Source: Strigamia acuminata (lineage: Eukaryota; Arthropoda; Chilopoda; Geophilomorpha; Linotaeniidae). Taken from it: a stretch of DNA of 64,000 bases. Positions 9,376 to 20,054 of the stretch are shown here, in pieces. The notes under the pieces are model-generated. The model saw only the letters and a program-made list of their open reading frames with translations. It had not been told where the DNA came from and did not search any database. The first letter of the stretch is position 1; the number at the start of each line of letters is the position of its first letter. Position numbers and translations under genes: made by a program. Where the stretch lies: contig OX442315.1 in assembly GCA_949358305.1 (NCBI GenBank), forward strand, positions 8,458,427 to 8,522,426. Direction: 5' to 3'.

Positions 9376-12300
9376 ATGCAAAAAGTCAGTGATCCGACCA
9401 GCGGCAGAGTTCCCGTACTCGCTGTAGGGAATTACGACTCGTGGCAGAGGAGCATGCGAATGCTCCTCAAAGCAGAAGGATTGTGGCACCACGTGACGGA
9501 AACCGAGGAAGTTGAATACCTAAAAACCGCATCGGAAAAGGAGAAAGTCAAATATCAGCGCAAGAAAGACAAGGCTCTCGGCCTCATTTACTGTTTTGTC
9601 TCCGAGGCAAAGAAGTCGGCCCTTGATAATTGCGATACACCTAAACAATCTTGGGATAAGTTGGCGCAGATCTACGCTCCCAGCTCCCGCGCGCGCCAAG
9701 CCGCGATGCGCTGGGATTTCCTCGCTCTCCGACTTGGCCCGAACGAGGAAATGGCTGATTTCATCGCCCGCGTCGATTACCACGCCAGCCAACTTAAGTC
9801 GGTGGGTGAACCAGTCTCAGATGTTCACCATTCGTATCAGTACTTACACCGCCTTCCGCCCGAGTATTCGCAAGCATCGTTTGCCATATACCATTGGCCA
9901 GATGACCAGTTCATACCGGATAAAGTGTCCGAACAGCTTCTCTCCGAGTATATGCGCCTCAAATCAATCCATACGAACAATTCTCAGTCAGCATCGGCGC
10001 ATACTTCCAACACTGGTCAATCTCGACGGAATCAATCCCGACCTCCGCGTGATATTTCGACGGTTCGATGTTTTAATTGTCAAGAACTCGGACATTACGC
10101 CAACAAGTGCCCTCATCAGAAAGGCGATGGTCAGAACCGCCAGGCACCCGCTGCGCAAGTCCAACGCTCCTCTCGCAGTAAGAGCCGTCGCAGTAACAAG
10201 AACGCGTCGAAGCCGGAGGATCCCAAGCCACGGGGCAGTTCCAGGCCACGACGAGATGCAAATTTCTTCGTCAATTGTCCCCAGATCATCGAGCGTCCTA
10301 TTGCACATTTTATGCAGTCAAATGAGTGGATCATTGACTGCGGGGCCACCGACCACATTTCTCATATTCGATCGTGGTTTTCGGACTTTGAACAAATTAC
10401 GCCATTCGACATCGAACTCGGACAGGGCAAGTCCAAAGTAACCGGACGTGGTAACGTGCGACTTCAGACCTCGATTGACAACTGTGACTGTTTTGTGACT
10501 CTACACAATGTCTTATTTGCACCGAACTTTGAGGCGAATCTTGTCTCCGTGAGCAAAATCGACAGAAACAAATTCCACATTGATATATATGACGGGGAGG
10601 TTAATGTCTATCAATCCGACATTCGCTCATCAGTTCTCCGGGCGAAGGAAAAGGCTGGATTATATTACGTGGATGGACTTTGTGTGACCCCCGCTATTGC
10701 GACAACGGTTTCGCCGACTCTTCAGCCTGCACCAACAACTCCAGTCAAGATGCTGGTCACTTCTGAGGTTGATTTCGAGCCAATTCCGAAACCGAAAAAG
10801 AAGTCAAAGACAAAAACTGAGCACATGACGGATTTTCGTATCGAGTTGCCATCTTTGGACGTCGTGAACGAAATTCCGACCCCAACTCCTACTAATCCGT
10901 TATCGAACCTAAGTCCTACCCAAGCTCAACTCCCTCCTTCCGTCCCATCCCATTCCGACGTCATTCAGTCAATCCCGACGTCATCCATCCCTAAAACGAG
11001 TTCTCCACCTAAAAAGGAGACGGTTGCTGCTGCGGCATCAAGAAAAGACGCAACTGGACTGTGGCATAGTCGTCTTGGCCACCTCCACACCAAGTCAATG
11101 CGTCTTCTGGCAACCAATGATCAGGTCTACGGGATGGAACCGGCTGAAGTGTCCAAGGAGTTGGCATGCAACGACTGTCGACTTGCAAAGTCAATCCGTA
11201 AATCACACAAGCCGGATTTAAACCCAATTTCAACCAAAGCACTAGACCTTCTCCACATGGATGTCTGGGGACCATCAGAAACCACATCCATTGGGGGAGC
11301 TCGTTTCGTATTCACGATAATTGACGACGCCACGCGATATTGTTGGATAACACCGATGGCACAAAAATCTCAAGTCTTCGGCATATTCAAGGATTTCGTC
11401 ACCCGTATCGAATGCGTTGCAAGTACTCGTGTGAAGGCTATCCGTTCTGACCGTGGTGGAGAGTTCATGTCGAATGAATTCCTCGACTACCTTCGAGAGA
11501 AGGGCATCGAAGGTCAGCGTACCAACCCTAATTCACCCGCTATGAATGGAACGGCCGAACGAATCAACCGGACAATGGCCGAAAACGTGAGAGCTGTGTT
11601 AAACGAGACCAAACTCCCGGATGCGTTGTGGGCCGAATTGGCTGTGACATTCGCCTACATTAAAAACCGCTCTCCACATTCTCGTTTAAACAATCAGGTT
11701 CCTTATATCCTGTGGCGACAGCGAGCCCTTTCATTGCGGCATCTACGACGAATAGGATCAAAATGTTGGGTGCATTTTACCGCACCGGGACGCAAGAAGC
11801 TCCAAATGCGTGCCTGGGAGGGCTATGTTGTCGGATACGCAGTCGGAACGAGAGGATATCGCATTTGGAACCCATTGGATGATAAAATTACCGAATCATG
11901 TCATGTCAGGATCGACGAAAGGATATCGTATCGCCGGTCTATTCGAAATGGCAACGGGAATCACCAATCTACGTTTGAATTCCCGGTTGAAAACGTTCAA
12001 AACTTCCCACAATCGACTGTATCGTTTGATGAAAACATCCAGTATCTTGACTGGCCAAAGGGATCGGACTCAGAGGATGAACACTCGTCGTCAGACGATG
12101 AGCCTGAGATGCCTCCGCTGGAAGAAAGTTCGAGCTCAGCCGCATCCGCTCAATTTATGACACCTGAGCGACAACTTCTTGAGGCGTGTGCTTTGAGATT
12201 GCCAAGCTCCGATAGTAATCTGGGTGATGACACGGATCGTGACGTTGATGATATAGACGAAGTTTCCCTTGTGCCTATGTCTACCTATACTTCTCCTCAT

Positions 12301-14286
12301 GTGTCACCTCAAACTTCACCGCAAACCTCGCCCCCGTTATCCCAACCGGGCTCTCCGAGCAGATTTGTGACTACGCGAAGAACAATGGGTACTTCTGTTC
12401 TTCAACACACAATTCCAGTTTTTGGTGCAGGACCCATGTCTCCAGCTCCACTTCATGGTATCGAGGTATTACCAACCACTGCCAGACAGACAGCTTTTAT
12501 GTGGAGATATATCGGAGGAGATTCGCCGTGTGCTGGTTGGAAACGTGAAGAGCATCTCAGAAAGGATCAGAGACCCGGGAAAATTGACACCGACGTTTAT
12601 TATTTCCCGGAACCGGATGTGCGACTGCGTTCCCGTAAAGACGTCGAAAAATATTGTCAGTTTAATCACATCGAGTACGATCCGGAGCTCTTCTTCTTTG
12701 GCAACATTGAATACACTTTGCCAACGATTCCTGGCCGACATGTGGCTCATCTCTGCCGAACCGAACCCGCATCTTTCGCCGAAATTCCGAAATTCGACGA
12801 TGCTCCGAAATGGAGAGAAGCAATCGCAGAGGAACTCGGAACTTTTGAAGAGCGAGAGGTTTATGTTGAAGTACCGAGGCCGCCAGACACGACGATCCTC
12901 GGGTGCAAGTGGATCTTCAAGTTGAAATCTGACGCCGCTGGCAAGATTACTCGTTACCGCGCCCGCCTTGTTGCTCAAGGCTTCCGACAAACTCTCGGCG
13001 TCGACTACGATGAGGTTTTCAGCCCCGTAGTGAACTTTGTGCTCATTCGGATGTTCTTTTGTTTGCTCGTCGTTCTCCGAGGTTGGAAAGACGCGCACCT
13101 CGACGTGAAGTGCGCTTACCTTTACGGTGAGCTCGAGCATAAGGTGTACATGCGCATCCCGGCTGGGGCGACCTGTACAAATCCGAACAACGTCTGGCTA
13201 CTCATAAAATCCCTTTACGGTCTGCACCAGTCGGGAAGACAGTGGTTTGAAAAGCTCGACGAAACGCTTCGATCTCTCGGATTCCGCAAACTTCCTGGCT
13301 GCAATTGCGTGTACATGTTTGGATCTTCGGCGCTAATGTTAGTCTACGTGGACGATATCGTTCTATTCTACGCAACTGACTCCGTTCTCGACCGTCTCAT
13401 CACTCTGATTAGCACCAAGTTTCAGATTGTTAATCTGGGACCCATCACGAAACTACTCGGGGTTGAGTTCATTCGTGACGCTGGCAAAACATTCATCAGC
13501 CAGCGAACGTACATCGCAAAAATCATAAAGAAGTTCGGCACCGTTATTAATAACCTCGTCAAGGTTCCAGTCACTCCGGGGACCATGCTCACAAAAGGAC
13601 CGACAGAAAACCTAATCGATTTCCCATATCGATCCCTTATTGGATCTCTGTTATTTTTGGCCTCTCGAACTCGCCCCGACATCCTGTACTCGGTGATATT
13701 CCTTTCACAATTCAACACCTGTTATACGCAAGCTCACATCAAGGCTTTGTTTCAAGTGCTGCAGTACGTGTCTAACACAGCGGACTACTGCATTGAACTA
13801 TCGGGATGTTCGACTGGACTTTTGTGGGCATACACCGACGCGTCGTGGGCATCGGACACCGCTACTTCACTCAGCTTCGGAGGATACATTTGTTATATCG
13901 GGAACACGCCAATTGGGTGGTCTTGCCGCAAGCAAACCACAGTCGCCTGTTCGACTATGGAGGCCGAATTTCTTGCCCTAGTCGACACGGTCAAGGAGCT
14001 TTATTGGCTGCATCATGTATACTCCGAATGTTCGATACTCGACCGCGTTCCACGACCCGTCATCTACTCCGACGCACTTGCCGCTATCCAATTCACCGCG
14101 AATGACGTCGAGAACAGTAAGACGAAGCACATTCGCGTTAAGTTCCATTGGCTGCGGGAGTGGTATTCGGCGGGACGTTTCGAGCTCAGAAAAGTGCCCG
14201 GCGATCTTAACGTCGCCGATATATTTACAAAATGGCTCGGCTCGGAACGACTTCGATCACTCATCTCGCGAATCTTCCGACTCTAA
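9376..14286 (+). CDS. Copia Gag-Pol polyprotein
   Basis: This is a 1636-residue single polyprotein. The ATG at 9376 is the first in frame and gives a normal Copia Gag start (YDSWQRSMRMLLKAEG). The order is Gag, CCHC knuckle (C232-F-N-C ... H ... C), protease (WIIDCGATDH near residue 320), GAG-pre-integrase (WHSRLGHLH near 565), integrase (HMDVWGP, SDRGGEF and the downstream Glu), Ser/Pro-rich linker, Copia reverse transcriptase (YVDDIV near 1324) and RNase H (YTDASW near 1486, TMEAEF). PR-IN-RT-RH order is diagnostic of Copia. There are no frameshifts or stops. One oddity is that the protease motif reads D-C-G where D-S-G or D-T-G is usual. Gag and Pol share one frame, unlike element A. Confidence 0.96.
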   Translation: MQKVSDPTSGRVPVLAVGNYDSWQRSMRMLLKAEGLWHHVTETEEVEYLKTASEKEKVKYQRKKDKALGLIYCFVSEAKKSALDNCDTPKQSWDKLAQIYAPSSRARQAAMRWDFLALRLGPNEEMADFIARVDYHASQLKSVGEPVSDVHHSYQYLHRLPPEYSQASFAIYHWPDDQFIPDKVSEQLLSEYMRLKSIHTNNSQSASAHTSNTGQSRRNQSRPPRDISTVRCFNCQELGHYANKCPHQKGDGQNRQAPAAQVQRSSRSKSRRSNKNASKPEDPKPRGSSRPRRDANFFVNCPQIIERPIAHFMQSNEWIIDCGATDHISHIRSWFSDFEQITPFDIELGQGKSKVTGRGNVRLQTSIDNCDCFVTLHNVLFAPNFEANLVSVSKIDRNKFHIDIYDGEVNVYQSDIRSSVLRAKEKAGLYYVDGLCVTPAIATTVSPTLQPAPTTPVKMLVTSEVDFEPIPKPKKKSKTKTEHMTDFRIELPSLDVVNEIPTPTPTNPLSNLSPTQAQLPPSVPSHSDVIQSIPTSSIPKTSSPPKKETVAAAASRKDATGLWHSRLGHLHTKSMRLLATNDQVYGMEPAEVSKELACNDCRLAKSIRKSHKPDLNPISTKALDLLHMDVWGPSETTSIGGARFVFTIIDDATRYCWITPMAQKSQVFGIFKDFVTRIECVASTRVKAIRSDRGGEFMSNEFLDYLREKGIEGQRTNPNSPAMNGTAERINRTMAENVRAVLNETKLPDALWAELAVTFAYIKNRSPHSRLNNQVPYILWRQRALSLRHLRRIGSKCWVHFTAPGRKKLQMRAWEGYVVGYAVGTRGYRIWNPLDDKITESCHVRIDERISYRRSIRNGNGNHQSTFEFPVENVQNFPQSTVSFDENIQYLDWPKGSDSEDEHSSSDDEPEMPPLEESSSSAASAQFMTPERQLLEACALRLPSSDSNLGDDTDRDVDDIDEVSLVPMSTYTSPHVSPQTSPQTSPPLSQPGSPSRFVTTRRTMGTSVLQHTIPVFGAGPMSPAPLHGIEVLPTTARQTAFMWRYIGGDSPCAGWKREEHLRKDQRPGKIDTDVYYFPEPDVRLRSRKDVEKYCQFNHIEYDPELFFFGNIEYTLPTIPGRHVAHLCRTEPASFAEIPKFDDAPKWREAIAEELGTFEEREVYVEVPRPPDTTILGCKWIFKLKSDAAGKITRYRARLVAQGFRQTLGVDYDEVFSPVVNFVLIRMFFCLLVVLRGWKDAHLDVKCAYLYGELEHKVYMRIPAGATCTNPNNVWLLIKSLYGLHQSGRQWFEKLDETLRSLGFRKLPGCNCVYMFGSSALMLVYVDDIVLFYATDSVLDRLITLISTKFQIVNLGPITKLLGVEFIRDAGKTFISQRTYIAKIIKKFGTVINNLVKVPVTPGTMLTKGPTENLIDFPYRSLIGSLLFLASRTRPDILYSVIFLSQFNTCYTQAHIKALFQVLQYVSNTADYCIELSGCSTGLLWAYTDASWASDTATSLSFGGYICYIGNTPIGWSCRKQTTVACSTMEAEFLALVDTVKELYWLHHVYSECSILDRVPRPVIYSDALAAIQFTANDVENSKTKHIRVKFHWLREWYSAGRFELRKVPGDLNVADIFTKWLGSERLRSLISRIFRL

Positions 14287-14476
14287 AATTATCGACATTC
14301 CTAATTTATTTGCCCGACATCGAGGATCATCGAGCTCCAGTGGGAATATTCGGGCTTCCGTAGAGTTCTTCAATGACAGTACCCGGCTCGGTGATTCGAA
14401 CTTTATTGTTTATATTTTCTCGTAACACACTGTAATTCCAGTACCCGTTCTGTATTTCCCCGAACCTATTTACATC

Positions 14477-14486
14477 GAAGGGGGGA
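14477..14486 (+). promoter_or_regulatory. Copia polypurine tract
   Basis: GAAGGGGGGA lies 2 nt before the 3' LTR and is the expected plus-strand primer. Confidence 0.85.
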
Positions 14487-14488
14487 TT

Positions 14489-15034
14489 TGTTGGTCTACG
14501 GACCGTGTTTGTAGTCGATGTAAGACAGATTCGGCTTGTATTATCATTTTACCGGTGTATTTCTCAATTATTGCTTATTTACCGATCTTTTAAGTTGTTT
14601 ATCATATTTTTGGTCATTTAGTCATTGTTTATGTATTTTAGCATGAGGCACCATGCATTTGTTAGTTTTGGAAGTTACTTTGACTATTTTCCTAATTTGC
14701 AATGTTGTATTGCGACACAAGGTGTCGCTACTCACTCTCTCTCGAATCCAAGATGGCGCTGCACACGGAGTTGCTTGCCCATCCTTTTTCCCAACCTGAT
14801 TTGGACCACTATGTAAGATATTTTGTTTATATTAAATCATTTTATTATTTGTATATGCTATTTGCATCATTCCACGGCATATAAGTGCTTGTGCACGGCC
14901 GTATCTTGCTCGAAACGTTTTCGGCGCGAGTATTCTGCGCGCGAGAATTTGCGAGCACTCTGCGAGTCGGGTTCCGACTCTGTTTTCGATTTTTCGCTCG
15001 TAATTCCGAGCTAATTTCCTCCTCCTCTGCTACA
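14489..15034 (+). repeat. Copia 3' LTR
   Basis: A second copy of 7931-8476, followed by the target duplication TTCTG. Confidence 0.97.
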
Positions 15035-15039
15035 TTCTG

Positions 15040-18000
15040 GACGCGGTTATACCAACCAGCTGCTGACAATTACCCAAATGCAAAGAAGGAATTTAAGCTA
15101 GAGCGGAGAATAAATGACCCGCTTCTAAGCGCCTTCCACGCTCATGTCGGCAAGCAGATGCAAAGCAATCCCCCGACAAGGGAGGAAATAATTGTGCAAC
15201 AAAAATTAGACAAAAAATGTCAGGACAGAGCTAGATTCGTACTGACAGGAAAATATCCGCCCAATCTGACCAGAAGGCAGAAGCGTCGTTATGCGCACGA
15301 ATCCATAGATTACCTATTGGATGACGGCCTTTTAGTGAAACATCACCCAAATCACCAAGATGACTTGAGTGAATCAGACACCGCAGTAAAGGTAGTAATA
15401 CCTGCTTCCTTAATCGGTCGCGTGCTGTGGTTGTTACACGGGCACCCGCTTGCGAGCCATGCGGGAGTAAGCAGAACACTCTATCGTGCTACACAGCTTT
15501 TTCACTGGACAGGGATGAAAAAAGATATTGCTCTTTTTGTCCACCAATGTCAGCGATGTCAAGCGTGCAAGCCGAGGAGAAAATCACCATTCGAAACTAT
15601 TTTCTTAGGGCCTTACGCGCCTTTTGATTGTTTAAGCGTCGATGTGATGGGCCCAAAACCCGTTACGGGAAATAAAAATGCGTACATTATCGTAATAATG
15701 GACGTGGCGACTCGTTGGCCCGAGTTGTACGCCGTCGCTAGACCTTCAGCAGAGAAAATCGTTGAATGTATCTACGACGTGGCGTTACGTTACGGATTTC
15801 CACGTAAAATAATATCCGATAACGGACCCCAATTTATCTCGAAAATTTGGGGTAAGTTTTGTGAGAAATTCAGGATTGTGGCGTCACATACTTCGACCTA
15901 CAATCCTAGAACAAATCCCGTTGAGCGACTCAACAGGGACATTAAATATGCACTAAGCATATTCACTGACATCCACAATAGGTGGGATGAATACTTGAGG
16001 GAGATCGCGTTCAGCATACGAACAACAGTCTCGAGGACGAGAGATTTTTCTCCGGCCTACCTCAACTTCGCCCGAGAGCTACGAGTGCCTTGGGACCCAC
16101 GAGTGGCAGAGTCAGTAAATGTGGTGGACCCAGAGAAACCACATGAGTATGTGTATAAATTGGAGCAAACAATTTCAAACACATACAAACATATGATGGC
16201 GCACATTTTTAACATGCGCGACCGCATTTTACAAGATAAAAGCGGTGGGAAATTCGTGAATTTCGAGATCAATGATTTGGTGTGGAAAGATGCACACACC
16301 CTCTCAAATGCAGCGAGAGGGATCACCGCCAGCTTGGCCGACAAGAGAGATGGTCCGTATGTAATCATCGGCAAGCATGGCGGTAACGCGTATAAATTAC
16401 GCAAGCTCGAGGACAACACCGAGCAAAAGTCGATCCAGGTACGAGAGTTAACTCCGTACATTCCGGAATTCCCGCAAGAAATGTGGGCCAAGGGCCAAGT
16501 CAAGTCTAAAACTGACGGCCAAATCGTCGATATGTTCGCTGGCGAGTCGGAACAAGCACCGCCAAGTGACAACGAGGAGTATTTCGACGCCCCTTCACCT
16601 CCGGTAAACGAGATAGTTGAATCCGTTCCGGATCCAATTTTGGTCGGGGGGGAAACAGGAGAAACTCCTGAAACAAACACAAAAAACACGGATAAAAAAG
16701 AAAACAATAATGAGGAGGTACAGACACAAAAAACAACAAAAAATATCGTACCTGCCTCGATCCGTAACCTGCGACCGCCGTCGTTGTTGAATTCGAGCGA
16801 TCCGCCGAATTTACACACCGACCGCTCAGTCCCTCTCCCCGTTGGACAGAGCATTATGCAGGAATGTCGAGCCAATTTGACCGACATTTACAGGCCGAGC
16901 CGACCCCGACCCGGTTCCTCGGCCCTGTTCTTCGAGAGGCGAGACGAAGAAGCGCGACTCGCGAGAGAAGCCGCCAACCCGACTATCTCCGAGCTCTCAG
17001 CGTTTCGCTTCGTGATGGAAGACCCAAGAGTCTCCGCACCCGCCTTGCGAGGTGTGGATCAGGCCCAGCGATATTTCATCGAATGGGCAACGGCGATGAT
17101 GAGTAAGCTCTCGCGTGCCTTCACTGCGGATTCAGAGCGATCGAATCCAGTGAATCGTCGCAGCCTACAGCTATCATTGACCAAGGTCATGATGCAGCTG
17201 CTAACCCCAGCACTCTTCGGAGAAGGGCGTCAGGCGATGGCCGCATGGTCTGTCGTGGACAGAGAGGGTGTACAGGTTCCCCGTGCACTCCTCGCAGAGT
17301 GGAGCTCCATTCTGCCCGACCCTGTGTTGACTCGGTACGAGCTAACCAGGGATGTGGTAAACCCCGAATTTGAGGGGTACAAGTTGCGAAGCACGGCGTT
17401 TCGTTACACCTCCGCCACCTGGACGGCGGCGCCTACCCAACAACTACGCGCCATGACCATCCAGACGGAAGAATCGGCAGAGGATGTGGAGATGATGATC
17501 TCGCCGACGAGCGGAGTTCCGATTCCGCCACCGATGCCTGCGGAGATATCCCCGCAAGGACCCGCCCTGTTCGAAGTGGCGGGTAGACCAAAGCGCTTGC
17601 TGTGCCGAACACCACCCGTCAAGTCCGTCGAGCGAACGAAGCCGACCCCGCCCGTGACTCCACCGGCCCAAGCGGCGACAACGACACAAGCCGTGATTCC
17701 CGCGGCCACCCAGAAGCCGCAGCCGGCACCGCCTCCACCAGATTATTACGGGCGAATCATCGAAGAATTTCCCCATCTTTCGATGACGACGGCGACCAGG
17801 AGGTTTATCCTCGCGCAGCGGGACAAAGGCAAATCGGTCTTCATCTGGCTTCACAACCAGATCCGGAAGACTAAAGACCTCATCTTCCACCAGAGGTTGC
17901 TGAGAGCCCACCGTGCGCCAGTGACGCCAGCGGAAGCCAATGCCATCCGGCATACGAACACCGGCTTCTCCGCATACATCCCGAGCGTTTGGTTACACGA

Positions 18001-18193
18001 GAGGACGCGTGCCCCGCATGAGCCAGTTGACGGCCATGCATTATGCTTCATTACGGAGCATGAGGACCCCCGAGATCGGTCCTCGGCGCTAGTAGGCGAT
18101 CTACCCGCGCCACCCGGCACTCAACCGCCCGTCCCTGGAGTGAGTTACGCCCAGGTGACGGACTCAGTGTCGGGTCCCTCAGGAAAGAAGTGA
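15040..18193 (+). CDS. pol: Element A Pol, second part: integrase plus unrecognised C-terminal extension
   Basis: This continues the pol frame from 7930 once the Copia and one TTCTG copy are set aside. It has the integrase zinc-binding HHCC (about 15437-15572), catalytic core with Asp (DVMGP, about 15640), Asp (SDNGPQF, about 15820) and Glu (NPVERLNRD, about 15920), and a C-terminal domain ending near YIPEFPQEMW. About 550 further residues follow: an acidic linker, a helical block (17161-17350: KVMMQLLTPALF then EWSSILPDPVLTR), a Pro/Ala-rich stretch and a last block near 17740-18060. That extension is not a known Gypsy domain to me. The block recurs in element B at 63738-63930 without gaps, so it is conserved coding sequence, not read-through. 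The ORF ends 36 nt before the 3' LTR. Confidence 0.9.
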
Positions 18194-18218
18194 TCGCTCA
18201 GCCCCACGGTCTGAGCTC

Positions 18219-18229
18219 GGAGGGGGAAG
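18219..18229 (+). promoter_or_regulatory. Element A polypurine tract
   Basis: GGAGGGGGAAG directly abuts the 3' LTR. Confidence 0.88.
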
Positions 18230-19250
18230 TGTTGTGACCCGACTGGACCGGGGTCAACGAAGAGTTTCTCTCGTGACCTCGTTTCGGGTGTAAGGGGAGC
18301 CGCAAGCGCGTCTCCCTTCCCTCAGTGCATTGACATCTAGTCAATGGACAGGCGTCTGCCCTGAGGGAGTGGGGATGGCTCGTCCACCCCACCATTGGGT
18401 GATTCTGGTCACCTGTCAACCCCGCTTTGTGCAAAGGAATGTGCCTTGCACTGAGCGGGCAGAACCAACACAACCATCAAACAAGAAACACACGAGAAAT
18501 CTACCGTCCTACCGATCAGGCCTAAGTCAAGCACTAGGAGTGACCAGGGACAAAGGATATATTCTTCGTGAGTACATTTGATTCGTGTTAACCTCCGCAG
18601 AGTAACCTGCGTGATAAGATTACCGCGCTGTTTTAGCACACCCGCTAGAAACAGCAAACACCACTCCAGTTTAGCGAGTTGTGCAGACAAACGGTCGCAC
18701 AAGCCTAAACTGCAGTAAAACCACGACGAGCGTTCCCGCCGCTGTGTGATCGCCGGGAGCCAGAAGAGTCCGCCGCTGTGTGATCGCCGGACACCTACAA
18801 AAAACCCTAAACCTAGACAACAGACCAGAAGTAAGACCTTTTAGGCATTCACTCGCGCCCGACCAGCGTGAGCCCGAAGGACCAGCCAGAGACGAGCCGA
18901 GGACGCCATATTGCCACGCCGGCCCAAGACGACATCACGTTGCTACAACGAGGACGCCATCTTGGACGCGAACGAAACAACAGACGACCTCGCCGGTTCC
19001 AGCCAGCTTTCATCATACCTTTACCTTTCCATTTCCCTTCACCCATTCCGATTTACCTTTTACCTACCTTTCATATATATATATAAGATATATCTGTATA
19101 TTGTCCCACAGAATAAATCTATATTATATTTTACCTTTTATATCTGTGTAATCATTTCTTTGGGTAAACCGCTTGAGACAAAGCGGTAGTGAGTTAGTCG
19201 AATTAAGTAATCAACCCACGAGTTAGCGACGGTTAGAGTTGAGCGCGACA
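18230..19250 (+). repeat. Element A 3' LTR
   Basis: A 1021-bp copy of 1449-2469, followed by the AGCT target duplication. Confidence 0.97.
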
Positions 19251-19254
19251 AGCT

Positions 19255-19701
19255 TAAGCGCTGTTAGGGTAGTGTGACAAATTGTTTCACTTTGCGCTAC
19301 TGTTGTTGAGCCAAGAAAGTAAATTTTAAGCCAAGAAAATTAATTTTAAGTGAAAAAGATTAATTTATCCTAAAAAATTTAATTTTAGATGTATATTTTA
19401 GCCAGAAATGGAACTGTGTAATCACTTGTGTTGGACTACTAGCGTCATGCGGTGTCTGCTGATAAAAATTGGAAGCACTAAGTAGAAGCGTTTTTATAAG
19501 ATTGGGAGAAGCCAACTTAAATTTCAGCTAGAATTTCTAAGGGGCAGAATTTTCAAAGGTGAATAAATAACTTACAGAACACTCCAAATTTTTTTTGAAA
19601 CAAACATTATTGTTGTGTGAACAAAGTCAGAAATTTCTAGATAATTAAAGCAAACCAAAAAAAAGTTTTCCTATTCAACAAAAGGGTTGCCCTTCTGAGG
19701 A
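19255..19701 (+). mobile_element. piggyBac-like nonautonomous element, right part
   Basis: The continuation of 1357-1448 after element A. It is AT-rich and noncoding, and ends CCTTCTGAGGA immediately before TTAA. Confidence 0.7.
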
Positions 19702-19801
19702 TTAAAATGGTGTTCTATGGTCAACCAACCAAGCCATTTTTAACTATTTGTTATAATCAGAATTTCGTTATATTCCGATTTGTTATAACGATGTTCGACT
19801 G
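19702..19801 (+). mobile_element. Tigger/pogo-like MITE, right half
   Basis: The right half of the element begun at 1275, ending ...GATGTTCGACTG. The join at TTAA is that of the uninterrupted relatives (for example 25042-25225, which reads through with TTTTTAACATGG). Confidence 0.75.
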
Positions 19802-20030
19802 TAATGCAAATAAAAAATAATAATAATAATAATTTGAATGACAATTTTGTGTGAACTGAAATTAGAAAAAAAAAATTACACAATTATTTGGTTTAGTTCT
19901 GCAAATCAACGCTGTGGTTAGTTTTATGGATAGCTATTGCCACCCGGTGACAATTTCTTGTATTTTCCAAACCCATTTAACAATTGGTCTAGATTTTGCG
20001 CAAATAGAATCTTGCAGCAAACAATGCAAG

Positions 20031-20054
20031 ATGGCACAGACGACGAAGAACTAA
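20031..20054 (+). promoter_or_regulatory. uORF MAQTTKN upstream of tetraspan copy 1
   Basis: A 7-codon ORF in the 5' region of the tetraspan gene. The same uORF sits upstream of copies 2, 3 and 4 (25475-25498, 34105-34128, and 40352-40375 on the reverse strand), ending in either TAA or TGA. Its ATG lies in a CAAGATGGC context. Confidence 0.55.

Larger units (their letters stand above)
7931..15034 (+). mobile_element. Ty1/Copia LTR retrotransposon nested in element A
   Basis: A 7104-bp element with 546-bp LTRs starting TGTTGGTCTACGG and ending CTGCTACA. It is flanked by the 5-bp duplication TTCTG (7926-7930 and 15035-15039). The primer site, one uninterrupted polyprotein ORF and a polypurine tract are all present. 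LTR copies look identical by eye, so this is the youngest event in the nest. Confidence 0.97.
1449..19250 (+). mobile_element. Ty3/Gypsy LTR retrotransposon, element A (with nested Copia)
   Basis: This is a complete element bounded by two 1021-bp LTRs, a 4-bp target duplication AGCT (1445-1448 and 19251-19254), a tRNA-Pro-type primer site, gag, pol and a polypurine tract. Without the Copia at 7931-15034 and its duplicated 5 bp it is about 10.7 kb. That is long for a Gypsy, because gag is very large and pol carries about 500 extra residues after integrase. Reading frames are open apart from the Copia break, so the element was probably functional until that insertion. Confidence 0.97.

Noticed and set aside
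8327-9427. 366-codon open frame across the Copia LTR and leader
   Set aside because: It starts inside an LTR, overlaps the real polyprotein start in another frame, is Phe/Arg-rich from TTTTCG repeats and has no domain.
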